A DNA stretch of 10,014 nucleotides from Dehalococcoidia bacterium (GTDB lineage Bacteria > Chloroflexota > Dehalococcoidia > SZUA-161 > SpSt-899), in the NCBI GenBank assembly GCA_023271515.1, contig JALPXQ010000047.1, positions 1-10,014 on the forward strand. Direction: 5' to 3'. The notes under the pieces are model-generated. The model was not told the origin of the DNA. It was given only the letters and a program-made list of their open reading frames with translations, and ran no database searches. Below are positions 1 to 7,330 of this stretch, piece after piece. Every line of letters begins with the position of its first letter. Position 1 is the first letter of the stretch. A program made the translations under genes and the position numbers.

Positions 1-75
1 TCACTCACCATACTTGACGGGAGCAAGTGAAGATTAGCAAGGAACACTCATTATGTAGCGTACTAGAGAGGGTAT

Positions 76-549
76 ATGAAAGAGTTTGACCCAACAGATG
101 AAGATTATAACCTGTGGTTATTTCTCGCCCAGGTGAGATGGGTAATGTTGAGGGCCAGGCAGATGGAAGTCAGTCGATACGGTATCACCGCAAGCCAGGC
201 TTCGGTTTTGTTTATTGTTAATGCCCTTGGCGATGAGGCAACGCCTGCCGAGATATCAAGGTGGCTTTTCCGGCAGCCGCACTCGGTCACGGGGATCCTG
301 AACAGGATGGAGAATCAGGGGCTGGTGAAGAGGGTTAAGGATTTAGCTAAGAAGAACCATGTGAGGGTGGAGTTGACCGAGAAAGGAAGCGCGGTCTATG
401 GTGATTGCTGCAAGCGAGAATCTATGCACCGGATAATGTCTTCGCTATCCGGCGAACAGCGCCGGCAACTGATCGCTTGCCTCGAGAATCTGCGAGATGC
501 CTCGTTGAAATACCTGGGAGAGGAGCAGGAACTGCCCTTCCCATACTAA
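76..549 (+). CDS. MarR-family winged-helix transcriptional regulator
   Basis: This 157-aa protein has the length and layout of a MarR regulator. Helices at about residues 10-35 would form the dimer interface. The HTH follows at about 38-81, where 'TPAEISRWL' is the first DNA-contacting helix region and 'QPHSVTGILNRMENQGLV' (67-84) is the recognition helix. A basic beta-wing (84-100) ends in 'LTEKG' (100-104), and C-terminal dimer helices complete the fold. MarR proteins bind inverted repeats as dimers and usually release DNA on binding small, often aromatic or carboxylic, ligands. The start at 76 follows a GAGAGGG at 66-72 with only a 3-nt spacer, which is tight but has no better in-frame alternative. 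The stop is 15 bp before the acyl-CoA synthetase gene, so the two are probably co-transcribed and this protein is a candidate regulator of that unit. The ligand cannot be read from the sequence. Confidence 0.93.
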   Translation: MKEFDPTDEDYNLWLFLAQVRWVMLRARQMEVSRYGITASQASVLFIVNALGDEATPAEISRWLFRQPHSVTGILNRMENQGLVKRVKDLAKKNHVRVELTEKGSAVYGDCCKRESMHRIMSSLSGEQRRQLIACLENLRDASLKYLGEEQELPFPY

Positions 550-564
550 TTGAGGAGGTAAGGG

Positions 565-2694
565 ATGTCTCAACCGTTGGAAAAGGTGTTTAACCCCGGT
601 TCTGTTGCCATCATCGGTGCATCTGAAGTTCCCGGTAAGGCATCGGAGAGAAGAACCAGGAGCCTTCTCGAAGGAGGATACCGGGGTGAAGTGTACTTGA
701 TCAATCCCAAGAGGACCCAGCTTTTTTCCCGGAAGGCATACCCGAGCATTCTCGACATTGATAAACCGGTGGACCTGGTAATGATTGTCATCGCTCCCCG
801 GTTGCTTGCCTCGGCGGTGGCGGAAAGCGTCAAAGCGGGGGCAAAGGGGATTATTATCATAACTGCCGGGCTCGGCGAAACCGGGGATGACGGGAAAAAG
901 ATTGAGGCGGAAATTCTAAATGAGGCCGCCAGGGCAGGTACCTACATTATCGGTCCGAATTGCAGCGGGATGTTTAGTGCGTCAGCAGACATGAATCTCC
1001 TCGGCGTTCCTCCTCTCAAAAAGGGTAACCTCTCCGTCCTTGCTCAAAGTGGAAATATCATCGATTCTCTGACACATTATGCCCGGATGAGGGATCTGGG
1101 ATTTAGCAGGGTAATAAGTGCTGGGAACGCCATTGGAGTCAAGTTTCACGAGTATCTGAGCTATCTGGCAGACGACCCGGACACAAAGGTTATTCTAGCC
1201 TATTTGGAAGGGATCAAGAACGGTGATGAGTTTGTGGCGGTTGCCCGGGAGACGGTCAAGACGAAGCCAATCGTTCTCATTAAGGCTGGAAGAACAAAGG
1301 CCGGCATGAGGGCGGCTGCCTCTCACACTGGTTCCCTCGCAGGCGATGATGTCATTGCGGATGCGGCTCTGAGGCAAGCCGGAATTATGCGGGTATCTAA
1401 TATAGACGAGTTATTCGACGTGGCCCAGGCGTTCCTTACCTGTCCCTTGCCTAAAGGGAATCGTGTTGTTATTCTATCCGAGGGTGGAGGGGATAATACA
1501 ATCGCTGCCGATAACGCGGAGAAACATGGAATGGAGGTGCCTGTTCTCGCGGAGATTACCCAGGAGAAAATGAGGCCCTTTCTGCTTGGAGGGATGCCGG
1601 CGAGTAATCCCATCGATTATGGTGGAACGGCGGAGGAGAATCCACACATGATCACGGAATGCGTCGATGTCGCGATGCAGGATGACCAGGTGGATGGGGT
1701 GTTCATTACCGGTTTCTTTGGAGGATTTAAGGACATCATCGCGCCCCATATAGGCGCACTGGAAGAGCAAACTTCCCGTGAACTGGTTGACCTGGTGAAG
1801 CGTTATCAGAAACCATTGTTCGTCCATACGAGTTTTGCCCGTGAGCCAATGGAATCCCTTCAAATCCTCAAATCTAATGGAATACCGGTTCTGGATTCAT
1901 CTGAGCGGACAGCGCAATGCCTGAGTGCCCTGATGCGATTCGCCATGAACCAGCAGAAGATAATGAAGATGAAGACTCCTCCTCGTAAGGCAGAAGAAAA
2001 CCCCTATATCAAGGCGCTCTTTAAGAAGGTCAGGGACGAAGGGAGACTCAACCTCCTGGAGACGGAATCGAGGGATTTGCTCCACCACTACGGCATGGCG
2101 CTTCCTGAGGCAAGACTCGCCAGGGATTCGTCAGAGGCTGGTGCTGCTTATGATGAATTTGGGCAGCCCCTCGCCATGAAGGTCGTAAGCCCGGATATCG
2201 TCCACAAATCGGATTCTGGCGGGGTCAGACTCGGCCTTAGAACCAGGGGGGAAGTGGAGAAGTCTTTTAGCGAAATCCTGGCCAACGCTGAAAAAGTGAC
2301 TCGCCGGGATCGTGTCCTGGGAGTGCTGTTATCCCCCATGGCTTCGAAGGGTCAGGAGTGTATCATCGGCATGGTCAGAGACCCTCAATTCGGTCCCGTT
2401 ATAATGTTCGGCCTGGGTGGTATATTTGTGGAGGTGTTGAAGGATGTCTCCTTCCGGGTGGCTCCGCTGACGGCGGAGGATATCGATGAGATGATTCAAG
2501 AGATAAAGGGATACCGGATATTGACCGGAATAAGGGGAGAAAAACCGAAAGACATTGATTCTCTGAAAGACATCTTGTCCAAGCTGTCTCAAATTGCGAT
2601 AGACAATCCGGAGATTCAAGAGGTGGATCTGAACCCCGTCATCGTGCATGAACGGGGCGCATCCATCGTTGACTCCAGAATCATTTTGGGCTAA
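565..2694 (+). CDS. NDP-forming acyl-CoA synthetase (acetate--CoA ligase family), fused alpha-beta
   Basis: This 709-aa protein has the full single-chain architecture of ADP-forming acetyl/acyl-CoA synthetases, which interconvert acyl-CoA, NDP and phosphate with acid, CoA and NTP. Residues 1-135 are a CoA-binding Rossmann domain ('VAIIGAS' near 14-20, 'GPNCSG' at 130-135). About 150-290 is the succinyl-CoA-ligase-like domain, with 'SHTGS' placing the expected phosphorylated catalytic histidine at His254. About 300-460 is the second CoA-ligase subdomain. Residues 485-709 are an ATP-grasp domain, with 'VHKSDSGGV' at 546-554 (His547 is a candidate second phosphoryl carrier), 'MFGLGGIFVEVLKD' at 614-627 and 'EVDLNPV' at 686-692. 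No GNAT domain is present, so it is not a Pat-type acetyltransferase. The start is set by GAGGAGG at 552-558 with a 6-nt spacer. The substrate could be acetate or a larger or aromatic acid. The enoyl-CoA hydratase and TRAP genes downstream favour a role in carboxylate catabolism (inference). Confidence 0.93.
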   Translation: MSQPLEKVFNPGSVAIIGASEVPGKASERRTRSLLEGGYRGEVYLINPKRTQLFSRKAYPSILDIDKPVDLVMIVIAPRLLASAVAESVKAGAKGIIIITAGLGETGDDGKKIEAEILNEAARAGTYIIGPNCSGMFSASADMNLLGVPPLKKGNLSVLAQSGNIIDSLTHYARMRDLGFSRVISAGNAIGVKFHEYLSYLADDPDTKVILAYLEGIKNGDEFVAVARETVKTKPIVLIKAGRTKAGMRAAASHTGSLAGDDVIADAALRQAGIMRVSNIDELFDVAQAFLTCPLPKGNRVVILSEGGGDNTIAADNAEKHGMEVPVLAEITQEKMRPFLLGGMPASNPIDYGGTAEENPHMITECVDVAMQDDQVDGVFITGFFGGFKDIIAPHIGALEEQTSRELVDLVKRYQKPLFVHTSFAREPMESLQILKSNGIPVLDSSERTAQCLSALMRFAMNQQKIMKMKTPPRKAEENPYIKALFKKVRDEGRLNLLETESRDLLHHYGMALPEARLARDSSEAGAAYDEFGQPLAMKVVSPDIVHKSDSGGVRLGLRTRGEVEKSFSEILANAEKVTRRDRVLGVLLSPMASKGQECIIGMVRDPQFGPVIMFGLGGIFVEVLKDVSFRVAPLTAEDIDEMIQEIKGYRILTGIRGEKPKDIDSLKDILSKLSQIAIDNPEIQEVDLNPVIVHERGASIVDSRIILG

Positions 2695-2723
2695 TCTCCA
2701 GAAAAAAAGGGGGCTTACGCAAA

Positions 2724-3491
2724 ATGGCTTATGAATGCATCATTTATGAGAAAGAGGAAGGAATCGCGACCGTCAAACTGAACCGGCCCCAGGTTTTGAA
2801 CGCCATGAACAAGCAGTTGTGGCTCGAATTCCAGGAAGCTCTGGAGGATGCAAGGAACGATCCCGAAATCAAGGCGCTGATTATCACCGGGGAGGGAAGG
2901 GCTTTTTCAACGGGGGCGGATCTGAAGGAATCGAAGACCAGAACTATCGAGGAATACCGTGACTATCTGACTGAGCTGCAGGAGGCGTCGCGGAAGCTCA
3001 TGCGATTTGAAAAAGCCACCATCGCTGCCATCAATGGTTACGCCCTCGGTTCAGGATACGAACTGGCGCTCGCCTGTGATATACGGATTGCCGCCGAGGA
3101 CGCAAAGATTGGTTCACCTGAGGCAAGCGTCACTTCCTCCGTTACCGGAGGGGCAATGAGATTGGTGCAAGATCTCATCGGCCCTGGAAAGGCAAAGGAG
3201 CTTATTTTCACCGCCGAGTTTATTGATGGAAGAGAAGCGGAGAGAATCGGGTTGGTCAACAAGGCCGTCCCGCTTGATCAATTGATGGAAACAACAAGGG
3301 AGATGGCGAGAAAGATTGCCCAGAATTCAGCCTTCTCCATCAAGATGATAAAAAGAGGACTGAACCTTGCGCGGGGAGAGGTCAGCCTGGAGGCGTTGAT
3401 GGATTACGAGATCGAGGCCTGTCTGGCCTGCGTGTTCACCAAGGAAAGGCAGGAGCAACTGGAGGCCTTTGAGTCCAGAAAGAGGGATTGA
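2724..3491 (+). CDS. Enoyl-CoA hydratase/isomerase family protein (crotonase fold)
   Basis: At 255 aa this is a full-length crotonase-superfamily enzyme, acting on acyl-CoA thioesters in the cytoplasm. 'AFSTGADLKE' (60-69) is the first oxyanion-hole and CoA-binding segment. 'NGYALGSGYELALACDI' (104-120) carries Glu113, and 'SPEAS' (131-135) carries Glu133. These match the two catalytic glutamates of true enoyl-CoA hydratases, so hydration of a 2-enoyl-CoA is plausible. Isomerase or lyase activity cannot be excluded. The residue aligned with the usual second oxyanion glycine is Ser110 (GSG instead of GGG), a tolerable change because the backbone amide is what is used. The gene follows the acyl-CoA synthetase by 29 bp. 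Its Shine-Dalgarno, the G-run near 2709-2713, is only moderate. With its neighbour it suggests an acid is activated to a CoA ester and then processed by beta-oxidation-like steps; the dehydrogenase and thiolase steps are not in this window. Confidence 0.92.
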   Translation: MAYECIIYEKEEGIATVKLNRPQVLNAMNKQLWLEFQEALEDARNDPEIKALIITGEGRAFSTGADLKESKTRTIEEYRDYLTELQEASRKLMRFEKATIAAINGYALGSGYELALACDIRIAAEDAKIGSPEASVTSSVTGGAMRLVQDLIGPGKAKELIFTAEFIDGREAERIGLVNKAVPLDQLMETTREMARKIAQNSAFSIKMIKRGLNLARGEVSLEALMDYEIEACLACVFTKERQEQLEAFESRKRD

Positions 3492-3517
3492 ATTGGGGAA
3501 GGCGGTGATTTGGGGAG

Positions 3518-3563
3518 AAGGAGGTGAGAATATGTGAAGGCAATGCCTCGACAACAAAGCTGA
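3518..3563 (+). promoter_or_regulatory. Very strong Shine-Dalgarno followed by a start-stop and a 9-codon mini-ORF in the TAXI gene leader
   Basis: AAGGAGGTGA at 3518-3527 is fully complementary to the usual anti-SD end of 16S rRNA. It is followed at 3532-3537 by ATGTGA, a start codon directly abutting a stop. An overlapping GTG at 3534 sits 9 nt from the GGAGG core and opens a 9-codon frame (fMKAMPRQQS) that ends at 3563. No long gene uses this ribosome site. It may be a leader peptide or uORF for the TAXI gene, or the remnant of a lost gene. Translation is not demonstrated. Confidence 0.45.
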
Positions 3564-3605
3564 GGAATGCTGGGAGAGTCCCTCAGCGCGATCCGCAGGC
3601 TCCCA
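3559..3605 (+). promoter_or_regulatory. Possible alternative hairpins in the TAXI gene leader
   Basis: A perfect 7-bp inverted repeat pairs GCTGAGG (3559-3565) with CCTCAGC (3581-3587). A competing pairing joins TGGGAG (3571-3576) with CTCCCA (3600-3605), using bases in the loop of the first. The two overlap, so they could be mutually exclusive. The first begins inside the end of the mini-ORF. No T-tract follows, so neither is an intrinsic terminator. Regulatory use is inference from position only. Confidence 0.3.
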
Positions 3606-3629
3606 AAAAATGAAAGAGGAGGCAAATCG

Positions 3630-4643
3630 GTGAAAAAGAAAATATTGCTAATTCCGCTGGCATTGCTGCTGGCCATGAGCTTGGTTGGTCTTGGATGTCC
3701 GCCGGTACAGGAAGTAGATCCTGTGGCAGATCCTGTGGTAGATCCGGACGTCCCAGCACCGCAGTTTATCACCATCGCCACGGGCAGTCCCGGCGGTGTA
3801 TATTACCCATTGGGCGCTGCGATGGCCGTGATGATCGGCAGGATGACCGATCACCGGGCTGCGGCGGAATCGACCGGCGCATCGGTTGAGAACAGCCGGT
3901 TGGTTGGGGCAGGGGATGTTACCATGGGACTGGCGATGGGAAGCGTAGCCTTTAAGGCAACTCAGGGTGAGGCGCCATTTGAGGAAGCGATCCCGTTAAA
4001 GGCCTTGCTTAATATGTATGCCTCTCCGCTGCACTTTCTCACCGTAGAAGGGACCGGCATCTACACCATAGGTGATCTAAGGGGGAGAAAGATATCCATC
4101 GATGTTCCCGGCTCAGGTTGCAACGTGCAGAGCCGTGCCGTTTTGGAGGCATATGGCTTTTGCCTGGATGAAGATTTGACCATTGCCGAGCTTTCTCAAC
4201 CAGAGGGGGTAAGGGCTCTCATAGATGGGGTAATTGATGCCATGACCCTTCAGGCTGCTTTCCCCGCTGCAGGGGTAATAGAGGTGGCTGCTATGAGGCC
4301 ATTGGTCCTGATTCCTATCACCCAGGAATTGTTTGACAAGGTGGATGCCAAGATGCCGGCCATTGTCCCGGTTACCATCCCGGCAGGCACCTACGAGGGT
4401 GTGGACTATGACGTGTTTGCCATAGGTGATTCCAACCCCATCATTGTCCGTTATGATATGCCGGACTGGCTCGCCTATGAACTGACGAGAGTGATCCATG
4501 AGAATGTGTTCGAGGGTAGGTGGGCCCTGGTTAATGCTCATCCGATAGCGGCTCAAATAGTCCCCGAGCTTTCGGTCCACACCCCGATACCCCTCCACCC
4601 CGGAGCGATTAAATTCTTCGAGGAACAAGGGGTTCTCCCATAA
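3630..4643 (+). CDS. TAXI-family TRAP transporter solute-binding lipoprotein
   Basis: This is the extracytoplasmic binding subunit of a TAXI-type TRAP transporter, which captures a substrate (typically a carboxylate or amino acid) and delivers it to the fused permease. An in-frame ATG at 3567 would give 358 aa. I prefer the GTG at 3630 because AGAGGAGG (3615-3622) lies 7 nt upstream and the resulting 337-aa protein begins directly with a signal peptide (KKK, then a hydrophobic stretch) ending in 'LVGLGC'. Cys23 is the likely lipidation site; the glycine at -3 is not ideal for a lipobox. A Pro/Asp/Val-rich linker (24-45) leads to the family signature 'ITIATGSPGGVYYPLG' (47-62), followed by the usual two-lobe binding fold. 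DUF1850 and permease genes follow, completing the standard triad. Lipid anchoring would suit a monoderm or any lipoprotein-tethered system. The substrate is unknown. Confidence 0.93.
   Translation: MKKKILLIPLALLLAMSLVGLGCPPVQEVDPVADPVVDPDVPAPQFITIATGSPGGVYYPLGAAMAVMIGRMTDHRAAAESTGASVENSRLVGAGDVTMGLAMGSVAFKATQGEAPFEEAIPLKALLNMYASPLHFLTVEGTGIYTIGDLRGRKISIDVPGSGCNVQSRAVLEAYGFCLDEDLTIAELSQPEGVRALIDGVIDAMTLQAAFPAAGVIEVAAMRPLVLIPITQELFDKVDAKMPAIVPVTIPAGTYEGVDYDVFAIGDSNPIIVRYDMPDWLAYELTRVIHENVFEGRWALVNAHPIAAQIVPELSVHTPIPLHPGAIKFFEEQGVLP
3716..3745 (+). repeat. 12-bp tandem repeat, about 2.5 copies, in the lipoprotein linker
   Basis: The unit AGATCCTGTGGY occurs at 3716-3727 and 3728-3739, followed by a partial AGATCC to 3745. 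It encodes the repeated Asp-Pro-Val-Ala/Val of the flexible linker after the lipidated cysteine. The unit is in frame, so slippage would change linker length without breaking the gene. Confidence 0.8.
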
Positions 4644-4660
4644 TTAGGTAGGCATTAGGG

Positions 4661-4693
4661 GTAGTCAGCCAGGGGATTCTCTGGCTTGACTAC
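4661..4693 (+). promoter_or_regulatory. Stem-loop directly after the TAXI binding-protein gene
   Basis: GTAGTCAGCCAG (4661-4672) pairs with CTGGCTTGACTAC (4681-4693), giving a 12-bp stem with one bulged T and an 8-nt loop. It begins 18 nt after the stop codon. The following sequence is pyrimidine-rich (TCCTCCTCTACCTCCT) but has no U-run, so it is not a classic intrinsic terminator. Such intra-operon hairpins often protect the upstream transcript 3' end and allow more binding protein than permease to be made; that role here is inference. Confidence 0.6.
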
Positions 4694-4712
4694 TCCTCCT
4701 CTACCTCCTGCC

Positions 4713-4748
4713 CGCCATGTGGAGTAGGGCAGACTGCTCCACATGGCG
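4713..4748 (+). promoter_or_regulatory. Strong 15-bp stem-loop upstream of the DUF1850 gene
   Basis: CGCCATGTGGAGTAG (4713-4727) pairs with CTGCTCCACATGGCG (4734-4748) with one G-U pair and a 6-nt loop. The ATG at 4743 is buried in the right arm, which argues against it as the true DUF1850 start. A CCTCCT at 4704-4709, just outside the stem, can pair with the DUF1850 Shine-Dalgarno GGGAGG at 4763-4768. The structure may therefore restrain translation of the downstream gene (inference). Confidence 0.6.
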
Positions 4749-4772
4749 AGAGCGAGGAATCCGGGAGGCGGC

Positions 4773-5273
4773 ATGAGCAAGGTCATATTCGATCACAATG
4801 TGAGAGTTACTGCGCTGCTTTTTCTGGCGGCTATTCTTCTGGTAACTGGTTTGGGATGTCTGCGGGAATCTACCCCTTTTTCCCTCCGAGTGGACAGCCT
4901 GAACCATGAAAGGACTCTGCTGGATGTGCCGGTGAACCCTGGAGACCGGTTCTATATCGATTATATTCACTCCTCAGCCAAAACCCCTGTCCAGAGTACA
5001 TTTCAGGTAGGGAGCGAGGGACAGATGGTTCTGGTGGAAGAGAGTTTCCTGTGGCACGGTGCCGGCCTTGAATCCACGGAGCATCCTGGCGTGCGGATTA
5101 TTTCTAAGGAAGGCGAAACCAGGGTTCTTCTCGATCGTCACTTTCCATTCCTCCGATTAAGAGTGGGGTGCGTCGCAAACCATAGATTGACCTTTAACGG
5201 GAGAACGATCCCCCTCAAGGAGATTGCTGAGGGCTACGACCTGCTCAAGATATGGATCAGGAAGGATCGGTGA
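4773..5273 (+). CDS. DUF1850 domain protein of the TAXI-TRAP system
   Basis: This 166-aa protein matches the small DUF1850 family found between TAXI binding proteins and fused TRAP permeases. It has an N-terminal hydrophobic segment (about 12-28) ending in 'TGLGC', so Cys29 may be lipidated, and it is probably exported. Family-like motifs are 'FYIDYIHSSAKTPVQSTF' (60-77) and 'ESFLWHGAGLE' (90-100). The rest looks like a beta-rich domain. Its biochemical role is not established; association with TRAP-TAXI uptake comes from conserved gene neighbourhood. I chose the ATG at 4773 because GGGAGG (4763-4768) precedes it. The alternative ATG at 4743 adds a basic 10-residue stretch, has no Shine-Dalgarno and lies within a hairpin. 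The 129-bp gap before this gene carries two stem-loops, suggesting its expression is tuned separately from the binding protein. Confidence 0.87.
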   Translation: MSKVIFDHNVRVTALLFLAAILLVTGLGCLRESTPFSLRVDSLNHERTLLDVPVNPGDRFYIDYIHSSAKTPVQSTFQVGSEGQMVLVEESFLWHGAGLESTEHPGVRIISKEGETRVLLDRHFPFLRLRVGCVANHRLTFNGRTIPLKEIAEGYDLLKIWIRKDR

Positions 5274-5312
5274 ACGATAGGCGATTCAGATGAAATCGAG
5301 AAGGGAGCTTAG

Positions 5313-7289
5313 ATGATAGAAGGAGAGGAAAGAACAGACATCACCGCTGAGGAGAAAAAATATATCCCTGCAAGGCGAGACCTCACCGGTTCTTGGGGAT
5401 ATGTGGTTGCCATCATATGTGTGGCAGCGGTTGCCTACCATATCTATTATCCCTTTGCCCGCCCGTTTTTTGCCCTGGAGCACCGGGTAATTCACTTGTT
5501 ATGGGTGGCATCCCTGGGCTTTCTGATTTACCCCTTCCGAAAAGGCAAGGTAGTCAAGAACAGGCCCGGTGTTTCGGATATCATCCTGTGGCTGTCGATC
5601 GCGGGAATCCTGATATGGCTGTTTGTCTTCGCCGATGACATCCTCAGGCGAGCCGGCACCTTCCTTGACAGCGATGTAAAAATAAGCATTGTCCTGATTA
5701 TCCTCGTCCTGGAGTTGTGCCGCAGAACCATGGGCATAGCAGTTCCTATTCTCGTGGGCGTGTTTTTGGCCTATACGCTTTGGCTCAGTGTGTACATGCC
5801 AGGGCTTTTGTTCCGCCCGCCCATAGGCATCGAGCGAGTAGCCACGTACCTTTCCCTATCCACTGATGGCATCTTTGGAATCCCGCTGGGGGTTTCGGCT
5901 AACTTCATCTTCCTATTTATTCTGTATGGGGCAATTCTGCGCAAAACGGGAGGAGGGAATTTCTTCACCGATATAGCCTTTGCTCTCACAGGACGTGCTC
6001 GGGGAGGCCCTGCCAAAGCGGCTGTCGTTGCCAGCGGTGGTATGGGTATGATATCCGGCAGTTCCGTGGCCAATACGACGACTACCGGCGCCATCACCAT
6101 TCCGCTGATAAAGGGAGCCGGCTTCCCGGCCCATTTTGCCGGGGCGGTGGAAGCCTCTGCCTCCACCATGGGGCAGTTCATGCCTCCGGTGATGGGAGCC
6201 GCAGCCTTCATTATGGCCGAGTTCCTGGCCGTGCCATATCTTACGATCGTGGTTGCTGCGGCAATCCCGGGCGTACTGGCTTTCTTTGCCGTTTTCATGC
6301 AGGTCCACTTCAGGGCTATGTCTATGGATATCAAAGTCAGGGACGAAATAAACGTCAAAATTTGGGAGGCCATGAAAGCGGGATGGCATCACCTCATAGC
6401 GATTGCCGTTCTCGTCGGCGTACTGGTTGCGGGATACTCTCCGGAAAGGGCGGCGATTTCGGGAATCCTTACCCAGGTAGCTGTCTGTATGTTGCGCCAC
6501 GTGATTGGCGGTATCCTGCGAAGACATGCCATCATGTCCCCTCGGGATACCATTCGAGGGATGGTTGATGTCTGTCGCGAGTCGGCTATTGGGGCTATAG
6601 AGGTGGCAGCGGTCTGTGCCGCCGTAGGTCTCATTATTGGTCCAATCACGCTCACTGGACTTGGGCTCAATTTCTCCGGCATTGTCGCGGAGATCGCCCA
6701 TTACATGCTGATTATCGGCCTGCCGATAGCAATGATCTCCTCTCTGATTCTAGGGATGGGTGTGCCCACAACGGCCAAATATATTATCGTCGCCGCTCTG
6801 GTCGCCCCGGCGTTGATACGCATGGGAATACTACCTATAGCCGCTCATCTGTTTATCTTTTACTGGGCGGTAATGGCGGATATCACCCCGCCGGTGGCGC
6901 TGGCCGCCTATGCCGGGGCGGGCATCGCCAAGGCTAATCCATGGAAGACCGGGCTCACCGCATTCCAGCTCGGGCTTGCCGGATACATCATACCTTTCAT
7001 CTTCGTCTTCAACACCGGGCTTCTCCTCAGGGGGTCCTTCCTCGACATAGCGCTCAGCATGATCGTAACCGTGGTTGCTGTAATCGCTCTTGCCGCTGCT
7101 ATCCAGAACTGGTTCCTCATTCGAACTAATCTATTCGAGCGGCTGCTGCTCTTCGCCATCCCGATACTATGCATTCCACCTCTCGGAATGCAGACGTTGA
7201 TAATTCCCCTGCTCCTTGGAGTCGTACTGGCCTCACAATGGATCCGACGGCGATCGCTTCCCCTAGTAGCCCACGTTGACAATCCATAA
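5313..7289 (+). CDS. TRAP transporter fused permease (4TM/12TM, TAXI type)
   Basis: This 658-aa integral membrane protein combines the small DctQ-like and large DctM-like TRAP subunits. Hydrophobic segments before about residue 165 form the DctQ-like part, and the DctM-like domain follows. Conserved DctM/TAXI features are 'GMISGSSVANTTTTGA' (245-260), 'AVEASASTMGQFMPPVMGAA' (278-297), 'GMGVPTTAKY' (481-490) and 'DITPPVALAAYAGAGIAKAN' (523-542). Residues 570-645 add hydrophobic segments, as is common in the fused TAXI permeases. It would move the ligand delivered by the binding protein across the membrane, in characterised TRAP systems with sodium co-transport. AGGGAG (5302-5307) precedes the ATG by 5 nt. 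It begins 39 bp after the DUF1850 gene, so the two are likely co-transcribed. The ORF is intact over almost 2 kb. Confidence 0.95.
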   Translation: MIEGEERTDITAEEKKYIPARRDLTGSWGYVVAIICVAAVAYHIYYPFARPFFALEHRVIHLLWVASLGFLIYPFRKGKVVKNRPGVSDIILWLSIAGILIWLFVFADDILRRAGTFLDSDVKISIVLIILVLELCRRTMGIAVPILVGVFLAYTLWLSVYMPGLLFRPPIGIERVATYLSLSTDGIFGIPLGVSANFIFLFILYGAILRKTGGGNFFTDIAFALTGRARGGPAKAAVVASGGMGMISGSSVANTTTTGAITIPLIKGAGFPAHFAGAVEASASTMGQFMPPVMGAAAFIMAEFLAVPYLTIVVAAAIPGVLAFFAVFMQVHFRAMSMDIKVRDEINVKIWEAMKAGWHHLIAIAVLVGVLVAGYSPERAAISGILTQVAVCMLRHVIGGILRRHAIMSPRDTIRGMVDVCRESAIGAIEVAAVCAAVGLIIGPITLTGLGLNFSGIVAEIAHYMLIIGLPIAMISSLILGMGVPTTAKYIIVAALVAPALIRMGILPIAAHLFIFYWAVMADITPPVALAAYAGAGIAKANPWKTGLTAFQLGLAGYIIPFIFVFNTGLLLRGSFLDIALSMIVTVVAVIALAAAIQNWFLIRTNLFERLLLFAIPILCIPPLGMQTLIIPLLLGVVLASQWIRRRSLPLVAHVDNP

Positions 7290-7300
7290 TCTTGTGGCCC

Positions 7301-7330
7301 TTGACATTCCGGTCTCGGCTATGCTATACT
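7301..7330 (+). promoter_or_regulatory. Sigma-70-type promoter of the Mrp/Mbh-like cluster
   Basis: A perfect -35 TTGACA (7301-7306) is separated by 18 nt from TATACT (7325-7330), a 5/6 match to the -10 consensus. A TG at 7322-7323 gives an extended -10. It lies 11 bp after the TRAP permease stop and reads toward the antiporter genes, with the start of transcription expected near 7337. I see no terminator hairpin between the permease and this promoter, so read-through could add to expression. Confidence 0.75.

Noticed and set aside
12..28. Inverted repeat ACTTG-7-CAAGT and a TTGACG as MarR operator or promoter
   Set aside because: The arms are only 5 bp, and TTGACG at 14-19 has no suitably spaced -10. 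Too weak to annotate.
4113..4628. 171-aa minus-strand open frame opposite the TAXI gene
   Set aside because: No family features and no ribosome site; the opposite strand is a well-supported TAXI binding protein.
4661..4700. Rho-independent terminator after the TAXI gene
   Set aside because: The stem is strong but the downstream tract is mixed C/T (TCCTCCTCTACC) rather than a U-run, and the transporter genes continue on the same strand.
5771..6373. 200-aa minus-strand open frame
   Set aside because: Shadow of the permease gene: Ala/Pro/Thr-rich sequence with no start context, overlapping another minus-strand shadow.
5913..6701. 262-aa open frame on the minus strand inside the TRAP permease gene
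   Set aside because: The plus-strand frame encodes clear TRAP permease motifs throughout. The antisense product has no recognisable features and looks like a codon-bias shadow.
7276..7281. Second TTGACA as an alternative -35 box
   Set aside because: No acceptable -10 lies 16-19 nt downstream; the copy at 7301 has one.
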